Source of the DNA: Limnomonas spitsbergensis
Taxonomy: Eukaryota > Chlorophyta > Chlorophyceae > Chlamydomonadales
Assembly (NCBI GenBank): GCA_037349105.1
Contig: JAYJMM010000116.1
Location: 6,324,001 to 6,388,000 of the forward strand
Length of the DNA stretch: 64,000 nt
Reading direction: 5' to 3'
Numbering within the stretch: position 1 is the first letter of the stretch; each line of letters begins with the position of its first letter. Shown here piece by piece: positions 20,598 to 30,049 of this stretch. The translations under genes were made by a program, and so were the position numbers. Under the pieces are notes generated by a model. The model had not been told where the DNA came from and made no database searches. It was given only the letters and a program-made list of their open reading frames with translations.

Positions 20598-21551
20598 CTA
20601 GCCGTCAGCCAAATTGATCAGTGCCTCAGCAGCCTCAACAGCCGCCACACGGTCATGCCGCTCCTGCTGCTGGGTGTCCGGCCCCGGCTGGGCAGCATAG
20701 GCAGCAGCTACATATACAGCCCATTCAAAGGCCACTTGTTCCCTCTGCTCCTGCTCCCTCTGCTCCTGCTCCCTCTGCCGTTGCTCCTTTTTCTGCTGCT
20801 CCCTCTGCTCCTGCTCCCTCTGCTCATGCTCCTTCTGTTCCTGCTCCCTCTGCTGCTGCACCCTGTTTTGTTGTTCCCTCTTTTGCTGCTCCCTCTGTTC
20901 CTGCCCCCTCTGTTCCTGCTCCCTCTGGTCCTGCCCCCTCTGTCGCTGCTCCCTGTTCTGCTGCTCCCCCTTCTGCTGCTCCCTCTGCTCATGCTCCCTC
21001 TGCTCCTTCTCCCTCTGCTCCTGCTCCCTCCGTTGCTGCTCCCTGTTCTGATGCTCCCTGTTCTGCTGTTCCCTCTTCTGCTGCTCCCTCTGTTCCTGCT
21101 CCCTCTGCTCCTGCTCCCTCTCTTCCTGCTCCCTCTGCTGCTGCTCCTTGTTCTGCTGCTCCCTCTGCTGCTGCTCCCTCTGCTGCTGCTCCCTCTGCTG
21201 CTGCTCCTTCTGTTTTTGCTCCCTCTGTATGTGCTCCTTCTGCTCCCTCCGTTGCTGCTCCATTTGTCGCTCCTCCTCCTGTTGCTGCTGCCGTTCCTTC
21301 TGTTGCCGCTTCTCTTGTCGTTGCTCAATAGCCTGCTTCCGCATCAGCCGCTGCTCAATCTGCTGAAACCGCCGTTGCGGCTGTTGTTGGAGCTGCTGCT
21401 GCGGTTGCTGTTGCTGCGGCGGTTGTTGTTGCCGCAGATGGGCATCGAGCTGAGCAGCAGAACTGGCATGAACCTGCTCATGCTCCCGCTGTTGTTGTTT
21501 CTGATGTTGCCGCTTCCGTTTCTTCTTCTCTTTCTCTGTGAGTGAATCCTC
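20598..21551 (-). pseudogene. Gene B second copy, truncated at both ends
   Basis: Homologous to gene B from about 17440 to 16287. It begins after ctcag at 21552 with an exon start unlike gene B (EDSLTEKEKKKRKRQHQK), keeps the Gln-rich and REQ coiled-coil repeats and the VAFEWAVYVAAAYAAQ segment, and then stops at TAG after NLADG because the deletion junction replaces the rest. The nuclear-type C-terminus is absent, and so are the upstream Trp-containing exons. It could still be expressed as a short coiled-coil protein, but a truncated duplicate is the simplest reading. Confidence 0.65.
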
Positions 21552-21608
21552 CTGAGCGACATTGAAGTCAACAGTGAGTCACCATGTCAAACAATTAATG
21601 CAGGCAAA

Positions 21609-22030
21609 AAAACATGGGAAAGTGCATTCATGCCGTATGGGAAAGTGCATTCATGCCGTATGGGACAGTGCATTCATGCCGGATGGGACAGTGCATTCAT
21701 GCCGTATGGGAAAGTGCATTCATGCCGTATGGGAAAGTGCATTCATGCCGTATGGGAAAGTGCATTCATGCCGTATGGGAAAGTGCATTCATGCCGTATG
21801 GGAAAGTGCATTCATGCCGTATGGGAAAGTGCATTCATGCCGTATGGGAAAGTGCATTCATGCCGTATGGGAAAGTGCATTCATGTCGTATGGGAAAGTG
21901 CAATCATGCCGTATGGGAAAGTGCATTCATGCCGAATGGGAAAGTGCATTCATGCCGTATGGGAAAGTCCATTCATGCCGTATGGGAAAGTGCATTCATG
22001 CCGTATGGGAAAGTGCATTCATGCCGTATC
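21609..22030. repeat. 23-bp minisatellite, about 18 copies
   Basis: Unit gtgcattcatgccgtatggg followed by aaa. It is very homogeneous, with isolated variants (gacagtgc, gccggatg, gtcgtatg). The attcatg core also occurs in the unrelated first array of the window, probably by chance. Confidence 0.93.
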
Positions 22031-22044
22031 GAGCATGCTGTGGG

Positions 22045-22112
22045 AGACCCCAAGAGGAAGAATGTATTCCCAAGAAGAGTGTATTCCCGAGAAGAGTGTA
22101 TTCCCAAGAAGA
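22045..22112. repeat. 18-bp repeat tgtattcccaagaagag
   Basis: Three to four units of tgtattcccaagaagag. The same motif recurs at about 22783-22840, flanking the retrotransposon-like segment between them on both sides. Confidence 0.8.
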
Positions 22113-22490
22113 GTCAGTAACGTTACACCTCTGGGCCCGCTCAAAGCTCGGCCGCGTGGGCGCCCAACTGTTCAGAAGGGAGTAAAGAAGGAACTAAAAG
22201 GAAGAGAGGGGGAAAGGAACAAAAGGAGAGGCCGGGAAGGCAACGAAGATCAAGGCCAAACACCTGAGTTCCACTAGAGACTAAACCTCAACAAAGCCTC
22301 TAAAGAAAGATAAGTTTAGAAAAGCAAGAGAATCCCACCCCGGCTTGGCTGCGAGGGCGCCCCACTGATCAGAAGGGAGAAGAGAAGAAACTAAAAAGGG
22401 GGCAAACAACCCCCCCCCCCCCCCCCCCCAAAAAACGGACCAAAAGAGAAGGCCGGAAAGGCCAACGACACCGGCCTCAGAAACCCTGGA
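22112..22490. mobile_element. Two dispersed-repeat tails, possibly LINE 3' ends
   Basis: Two related stretches begin at about 22112 (gttacacctctgggcccgct, then gctcggccgcgtgggcgccc) and 22335 (cggcttggctgcgagggcgc). Both continue into A/G-rich text with cagaagggag and actaaaa. Related copies lie at about 14860, 20055 and 51745. A C run of about 21 bases sits near 22410-22430. Position next to a zinc-knuckle-like reverse transcriptase fragment suggests a non-LTR element 3' region; this is inference. Confidence 0.45.
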
Positions 22491-22492
22491 GA

Positions 22493-22888
22493 CTAACCCT
22501 CAAGAATGCCCACAGCACAGTCCACAAAAGCAAGTGCGTCCCACCCATGCTCAGCATGGTACAACTGGTGGAAGTTAGTGGCAGCGCCCGGAGGACCTGC
22601 CCACCCTCGCTCCCGTAACTGCTCCCTGACACTAGGGCACTGGAAGCACACATGCAGTGCATCCTCTACCTGCTCGCTATCCCCCCTTGCCCAACACCGC
22701 TGGCAGCAGCGTGCCTGTCGCCGCTGACCGTTGCGCTGTCCTCTGGTATCAGCAGTGCTGATCGCGCCAAGCCGCAGTCGCCAAGAAGAGTGTATTCCCA
22801 AGAAGAGTGTATTCCCAAGAAGTGTGTATTCCCAAGTGATCACACATGATGAGATGAGTTGGCTTGACATGTTAACACACAGTCTCAT
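22493..22888 (-). pseudogene. Fragment of a non-LTR retrotransposon reverse transcriptase C-terminus
   Basis: The minus strand encodes CCQRCWARGDSEQVEDALHV followed by CFQCPSVREQLRE, matching the Cys-X2-Cys...Glu-Asp-x2-His...Cys-Pro pattern of the zinc-binding domain found C-terminal to many LINE-type reverse transcriptases. About 130 residues are open, but the N-terminal part overlaps the 18-bp repeat and no polymerase motifs are present, so this is a 5'-truncated remnant. Confidence 0.5.
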
Positions 22889-23205
22889 GCCTTGCCATCT
22901 TAGCGCATTGCAAACAACTGCTTCCTTTCAAACCTCTGTTTTCCTGTCAGTCTGAGCTCAAGACCAACCAATGCGCGCTCTCCCACCTCCCCACCTAACA
23001 CCTCCTCATCTTACTTTTGTTGCCGCCCTCTTCATCAGACACAGCGTTCCGTCCAGTCTCTTCCTGATCTCAACGACTTCCCCTATTTTGACTTGATTTG
23101 CGGTGACAAATGGTCCCAAGCCCTTCAGGAAATATTGTTTGCCCTGCACACAATGCAAAGGGGATGCAAGAGTTTTATTGGAGAAATGAAGGCAAATAAA
23201 TTGAT

Positions 23206-23690
23206 TCAGCTATGTGGCTGACTGGCTGTCTCCATGTTCAAATCGTCAACTGAGACCAAGGGCAATTTACCTGTCGAATGCATGGGTTTAACTTTGTAAA
23301 TTATTGGTAGAACGAAAGAAAGTTCGCCCAGTTTGGACATGGAGGTTAAGGAGACGGCGCAGCTTGGGGTTGTAGCCACATCCGTGCCGTTACCATGAGG
23401 CAAATAGGAAAGAAGCAACTTCCTCACGGTGGTTTTCTCTGATAGGTATGCTTGGTTGGCCCAGTGGCCGGCTTTGAGGTCGAAAATCATTCAAGTATGC
23501 GTCTGGTTTGCACCATGCTCAGCAAGAGTACTATCGAATGGACATGCACTTTCTGGGCGCACTTATTAGCATGGAACGAAGAGATTCCTAGAGACATCAT
23601 AGCTTCAATAGTGTGCTCATAATAAATAGTGCTCAATGTGCCGATCAAGATTGGAATAATTGTACTGTTGTTTTGTTGGTGCACGTTCAA
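23206..23690 (-). pseudogene. Two open minus-strand pieces, possibly a decayed non-LTR reverse transcriptase end
   Basis: Piece one (23690-23487) includes IIPILIGTLSTI, then MSLGISSFHANKCAQKVHVH and VQTRRILE; this resembles the IPI-IG-LG-I ... LGI ... ARIL pattern at the end of some LINE polymerases, recalled from memory. Piece two (23490-23206, MIFDLKAGHWANQAYLSEKT...) overlaps the stop of piece one by four bases in another frame. It may be a second decayed part or an unrelated exon. No function is assigned. Confidence 0.35.
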
Positions 23691-23762
23691 TATCAGTAGT
23701 TCAATATCAGTAGTTCAATATCAGTAGTTCAATATCAGTAGTTCAATATCAGTAGTTCAACG
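23687..23762. repeat. 14-bp repeat agttcaatatcagt, five copies
   Basis: Five perfect units followed by agttcaacgagg. It abuts the possible reverse transcriptase remnant; short terminal repeats of this kind are common at LINE ends, but its orientation does not fit well. Confidence 0.9.
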
Positions 23763-23949
23763 AGGTCATTGTGCTGAATTAGGTAAGCTTTTAATGTGTC
23801 CCTATGCACGGTGTCTCTGCACAAATCATTCCCCAATGTGGACTACATCATCCTTATTTTGCGTGTAGTCCGTGTCAACAAAATGTCAGGTTGCTTTTTT
23901 GTATTCATTTGGACTGCTCATAGTGTTGATGCCAAAGTCAAATGTGGCC

Positions 23950-26900
23950 TTCAGCCCCACGGGAGAGACAACCAAGGGGAAGTGGGTTGTGGCATTCAGC
24001 CATGGCAGCACATGAGAGGAGAGGAGGAAGGGGAAGTGGGGTGTGGCATACAGCCATGGCAGCACATGGGAAGTGATGAGGAAGAGAAGTGGGTGTTGCA
24101 TTCAGCCATGGCAGCACATGAGAGGAGATGAGAAATGGGAAGACGGGTGTTGCATTCAGCCATGGCATCACATGGGAGGTGATGAGGAAGGGGAAACGGA
24201 GTTTGACATTCAACAATGGCTGCGCATAAGAGGTGATGAGGAGGGGGAAGTGGAGCGTGGCATCCAGCCTTGGCAGCACATTGGGGGTGATGAGGAAGGG
24301 GAAGTGGGGTGAGGCATTCAGCCATGACAGCACATGGGAGGACATGAGGAAGGGTAAGTGGAGCGTGGCATTCAGACATGGCAGCACATGGGAGGTGATG
24401 AGGAAGGGGATGTGGGGTGTTGCGTTCAGCCATTGCATCACATGGGGGGAGATGAGGAAGGGGAAGTGGGGTGTGGCATTCAGCCATGGCAGCACAGGGG
24501 AGGAAATGAAGAAGGGGAAGTGGGGTGTGGACTGTGGCGTTAAAGCCATGGCAGCACATGCGAGGACATGAGGAAGGGGAAGTGGAGTGTGGCATTCAAC
24601 CATGGCAGCACATGGGAGGTGATGAAGAAGGGGAAATGGGGTGTTGCATTCAGCCGTTGCATCACATGGGGTAAATGAGGAAGGGGAAGTGGTGTGTGGC
24701 ATTGAGCCATGGCAGAACATGGGAGGAGATGAGGAAGGGGAAGTGGGGTGTTGCATTCAGCCATGACAGCACATGGGAGGACATGAGATAGGGGAAGGGG
24801 AGTCTGGCATTCAGCTATGACAACATATGGGAGGTGATGAGGAAGGGGAAGTGGAGTGTGGCATTCAGCCATGGCAGCACATGGGGTGTGGCATTTAAGC
24901 CATGGCAGCACATGCGAGGAGATGAGGAAGGGGAAGTAGGGTGTTGCATTCAGCCATGGCATTACATGGGAGGACATGAGGAAGGGGAAGTGGGGTGTGG
25001 CATTCAGCCATGGCAGCACATGGGAGGACATAAGGAAGGGGAAATAGGACGCTGCATTCAGCCATGGCAGCACATGGGAGGGCATGAGGAAGGGGAAGTG
25101 GGTGTTGCATTCAGCCATGGCAGCACATGGGAGGAGATGAGAAAGGGGAAGTGGGGTGTGGCATACAGGTATGACAGCACATGGGAGGACATGAGGAAGG
25201 GGAAGTGGAGTGTGGCATTCAGCCATGGCAGCACATGGGAGGACATGAGGATGGGGAAGTGAAGTGTGGCATTCAGCCATGGCAGCACATGGGAGGGGAA
25301 GAAGAAGGGGAAAAAGAGTGTGGCATTCAGCCATTGCAACACATGGGAGGTGATGAGGAAGGGTAAGTGGGGTGTGGCATTCAGCCATGGCAGCACATGG
25401 GAGGTGATGAGGAAGGGGAAGTGGAGTGTGGCATACAGCCATGGCAGCACATGGTAGGGGAAGAAGAGGGGGAAGTGGAGTGTGACATTCAGCCATTGCA
25501 ACACATGGGAGGTGATGAGGAAGGGGAAGTGGAGCGTGGCATTCAGACATGGCAGCACATGGGAGGTGATGAGGAAGGGGAAGTGGAGTGTGGCATTCAG
25601 CCATGGCAGCACATGGGAGGGGAAGAAGAAGGGGAAGTGGAGTGTGGCATTCAGCCATTACAACACATGGGAGGTGAAGAGGAAGGGGAAGTGGAGTGTG
25701 GCATTCAGCCATGGCATCACATGGGAGGTGATGAGGAAGGCGTAGTGGGTGTTGCATTCAGCCATTGCATCACATGGGAGGACGTGAGGAAGGGGAAGTG
25801 GGGTGTGGCATACAGCCATTGCAGCACATGGGAAGACATGAGGAAGGCGAAGTGGGTGTTGCATTCAGCCATTGCATCACATGGGAGGACATGAGTAAGG
25901 GGAAGTGGGTGCTGCAATCAGCCATGGCAGCAAATGGGAGGAAATGAGGAAGGGGAAGTGGGGTGTTGCAATCAGCCATGGCAGCACATGGGAGGACATG
26001 AGGAAGGGGAAATAGGACGCTGCATTCAGCCATGGCATTACATTGGAGGAGATGAGGAAGGGGAAGTGGAGTGTGGCATTCAGCCATGGCAGCACATGGG
26101 AAGTGATGAGGAAGGGGAGGTGGAGTGTGGCATTCAGCCATTGCAGCACATGGGAAGACATGTGGAAGGCGAAGTGGGTGTTGCATTCAGCCATGGCAGC
26201 ACATGGGAGGTGATGAGGAAAGGGATTAGGGGTGTGGCATTCAGCCATGGCAGCACATGGGAGGTGATGAGGAAGAGAAAGTAGAGTGTTGCAATCAGCT
26301 ATGGCAGCACATGGGAGGGAAAGAAGAAGGGGAAGTGGAGTGTGGCATTCAGCCATGGCAGCACATGGGAGGACATGAGGAAGGGGAAGTGGGGTGTTGC
26401 ATTCAGCCATGGCAGCACATGGGAGGGGAAGAATAAGGGGAAGTGGAGTGTGGCATTCAGCCATTGCAACACATGGGAGGACATGAGGAAGGGGAAGTGG
26501 AGTGTGGCATTCAGCCATGGCAGCACATGGGAGGGGAAGAAGAATGGGAAAAAGAGTGTGGCATTCAGCCATGGCAGCACATGGGAGGACATGAGGAAGG
26601 GGAAGTGGGGTGTTGCATTCAGCCATGGCAGGACATGGGAGGGGAAGAAGAAGGGGAAGTGAAGTGTGGCATTCAGCCATTGCAACACATGGGAGATGAT
26701 GAGGAAGGGGAAGTGGAGTGTGGCATTCCGCCATGGCAGCACATGGGAGGGGAAGAAGAAGTGGAAAAGGAGTGTGGCATTCAGCCATTGCAACACATGG
26801 GAGGTGATGAGGAAGGTAGGGGAAGTGGAGTGAGGTATTTAGCCATGGCAGCACATGGGAGGTGGTGAGGAGGGGGATGTGGGGTGTTGCATTCAGCCAT

Positions 26901-27195
26901 GGTAGCACCAAGGGGGAGATAGAGGGGATGAGGAAGGGAAAGTGGAGTGTGACTTTTTGTCATGGCAACACTTGGGAGAGAATGATGAAGGGGATGTGGG
27001 GTGTGGCAATCATCAGCAATGACATTTAGTACATTCATATTTTGTAGCACATGGGAGATGATAAGGAAGGGGAAGTGGGAAGTAGCTTTCAGCCATGGCA
27101 GCACATGGGAGGAGATAAGGATAATAAGGAAGGGGAAGTGGGAAGTAGCTTTCAGCCATGGCAGCACATGGGAGGAGATAAGGAAGGGGGGGTTG
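23950..27195. repeat. 54-bp minisatellite, about 58 copies
   Basis: Unit cattcagccatggcagcaca followed by tgggaggacatgaggaaggggaagtggggtgtgg. Since 54 is a multiple of three, long frames persist on both strands (minus strand MAECHTPLPLPHHLPCAA type). Frames are broken by small indels throughout and no splice or start context supports expression. Several subfamilies alternate (gaggtgatgagg, gaggggaagaag, ggacatgagg). The array decays toward 27000-27190. Confidence 0.93.
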
Positions 27196-28043
27196 CAAAC
27201 ACTCGGCCATAAATAGTTGAGCATGAAGCATCTTGACTCTATTATTTACCTGTTTGTTTCCTTTTACCCATACCAGCCCATACGAGTTGCTTACAGCCAG
27301 GGCTTGTTCTTTTAGGCATGAAGCCGCCCCTCTGCAAATGGTTCACAATGCTCCCAGTATTTCTTTCTGATTTCATGTAACGTAGTATGCATGGGATAGC
27401 TGCATAGTTGCATAGTTGTTGGTGTGGCCGTGCTGACACGTTTTAGGAAGCTTTGATGTCATTCAGCAGTGCCTCTCATCACAGAGTACTCATTTTGTTA
27501 ATTTGATTTATTATATCTGTGAGCCTTGGTCTCTCTCTGGTAGCCCACCAGTCCCTGTCTGCAAGCTTAGCTGCATCGAGTGCTAGTAGTGCTAGCTTGT
27601 GTCAGGAGGCCTCGAGCCATTTTGGCGGCATTTCGGCCAATTTCTGCAGATCCTATAACTACATACCGCTGATGCAATCAATTTCATACATTTACCTCTA
27701 CCGTGAACTGCTAGCGATGGCTCGCGGTTGTAAGTTGGGATTTTGGTGCACACGTGGATTCCCTTGGTCAAAAGAAGAAGCATAAGCTCTTTCTTCATTA
27801 GAGATTTCTACATATTTACCGTTAATCCATCTTTGCTTTGTGCGTATAAAACGGAAGGAGATCACAAAAACCTATAGGCTTTTTATTTTTATATTCTCTA
27901 TCTCAGGACTTTTAAAGAGACTCCCAGAGACTCCCAGCCAAGTCACCAGGTGTATGTGACATTTTATTTACGCCAGTACAAGCCTCGAGTGTTTCGAGGC
28001 GAGCGCCTAGCTCCGTAAACTGATCAACCATATTGTATTAAGT
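27196..28043. other. Unique sequence, no confident gene
   Basis: No exon could be supported. The right end would be the 3' flank of the minus-strand gene E. Confidence 0.4.
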
Positions 28044-28637
28044 CTATTTGAACTCGCAAACTTCGTCCGAGGTGAGTGTATGTTCGTGATCGCCACGCCA
28101 TGTCGCCAGCCGAATGATGTATGTTTGTTTAGGTTCAATAAAAAGCACCCCGTCCGTATTAGGCCAAGCCCCGAAAATTGTGCAGATCCGGCCCCCGATG
28201 GCCCCCGAGGCCGAGGCTTCCCACACCGACCCTGGTACTTAGGCGCATGCATGTGGTACTCAGCAAATTCTGATATTTTGGGGCTAAACACGTTCGTCAA
28301 GAATGATGCATTGGCTGATGCCTTGGATGGCCAAACCCGCTTGCTCACCGAGACGCAGTTATTCCACGTCTTGAGCTCAAGCATGTGCGCTATCCCAGTT
28401 TCCTCTGAAACTAGGATGCGTGGGCCATCTGCAGTGTTCTCCTGCTCGTTGTAAAGCGTGATGGCGTAGCTCTGCGAGATCAACCCGATACAGGTTTATT
28501 TTGGGTCCAGGTACAGCTTGGTCTACAGTCGCACCGTCCCTATATATGCTCACCTTCTTAATGCCCACATTCATATCATCATACCGGATATCGGTCTTTC
28601 TCATTATCTTAGCGGCGAGCAGCTGCAGCAGGGCCAT
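28044..28637 (-). CDS. Gene E: small minus-strand coding region, apparently damaged
   Basis: A plausible first exon runs 28637-28554 (MALLQLLAAKIMRKTDIRYD...GIKK), followed by an 82-bp intron (gtgagc...ctcgcag), then an exon from 28471 (SYAITLYNEQENTADGPRIL...). That frame stays open to about 28185, while another frame from about 28231 to the stop at 28044 looks coding (GRICTIFGAWPNTDGVLFIE, ending SDEVCEFK). Joining them needs either the donor at 28349 (TCG|gtgagc) with a phase mismatch, or a frameshift near 28231. The protein family is not recognised. Either I have missed an exon or this is a decayed gene. Confidence 0.45.
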
Positions 28638-29496
28638 GGCCTCAACCCCTGGCCTCAACAAGCTTGGTGAACAGGAAGTCGAGAGAAAAAGTGCAATGTA
28701 ATCAGTGCTGTGATTCCTGATGATTCGTGAAATTACTGTTTATACTGACGGTGCAAATCATATGGGGGCGAACTGAGATGTGTAGGATAGGGCGAACATG
28801 TCACCGTCATTATTTCACCTGCAGTTGGATTGTCGGTTAGGGCGCGAAAGCTCGCAACTCATCTCAGGCGCTGCGCAGCGGTGCGATCATTAATTAAGGT
28901 TGAACTAATGCACTCATGGTGTCAGTGCTGTACTGGCGCCCTAGGCACAATATCAGCAGTGAAGTGGACAGGGCCCAGGTGATCCCTGCCTCAGTCCCAT
29001 CATCGCGATCATTCAACTTCGGCATGCATGCTTTCTTTCGCCAATCAACGGAACGACGATAACGATAACGATACCGCACCGCCCCCACAGTTTTTGCTGG
29101 TGGCAGACGAGATAGAGGACAAATTTTCCACCAACAAATTCAGGGTGAGTGAGTGAATAATCCCCTCTAGTAGTAACCCACTGGACACGCACAATTGGTA
29201 GCAGGGACACAGTGACACCTAGGTAGCCAGAACGTCTGTTTTTGAAGTTAAGGCAGTGTCAGTCCTCCAAGCACCTCCGTGCACCACCATGCAGGGAGCC
29301 ATGTCGAAAGTCAGCCAACAGCCATGTAGTTAATACCAAAGACATGGAGGTAAGTCAGCCAACAGATACAAAACATCATCAGACGGTCATCCGTAATAAG
29401 CTGACAGCATAACAAGTGGCAGAGGTCTCAGAGCCAACACCCAGGCCTAGTCCTTGCCGCATACCCAGAGGGAATGCAGAGGTCCCTAGAAAAAGT
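28638..29496. other. Unique sequence, no confident gene
   Basis: A short minus-strand frame (29210-29013, ...FVGGKFVLYLVCHQQKLWG) is the only candidate and has no splice or start support. A small (cgataa)n run lies near 29055. Confidence 0.4.
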
Positions 29497-30049
29497 ACTG
29501 GGGCACAGGCTTGAACTGCTGCTGGTGCGCAGGCATGAACTGCTGCTGGTGTGCAGGCATGAACTGCTGCTGGTGTGCAGGCATGAACTGCTGCTGGTGT
29601 GCAGGCATGAACTGCTGCTGGTGTGCAGGCATGAACTGCTGCTGGTGTGCAGGCATGAACTACTGCTGGTGCGCGGGCATGAACTGCTGCTGGTGTGCAG
29701 GCATGAACTGCTGCTGGTGTGCAGGCATGAACTGCTGCTGGTGTGCAGGCATGAAGTGCTGCTGGTGTGCAGGCATGAACTGCTGCTGGTGTGAAGGCAT
29801 GAACTGCTGCTGGTGTGCAGGCATGAACTGCTGCTGGTGAGCAGGCATGAACTGCTGCTGGTGTGCAGGCATGAACTGCTGCTGGTGTGCAGGCATGAAC
29901 TGCTGCTGGTGTGCAGGAATGAACTGCTGCTGGTGTGCAGGCATGAACTGCTGCTGGTGTGAAGGCATGAACTGCTGCTGGTGTGCAGGCATGAACTGCT
30001 GCTGGTGTGAAGGCATGAACTGCTGCTAGTGTGCAGGCATGAACTTCTG

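Noticed and set aside
24540..26911. Long Leu/Pro/His minus-strand frames
   Set aside because: 54-bp array by-product, interrupted by indels and without context.
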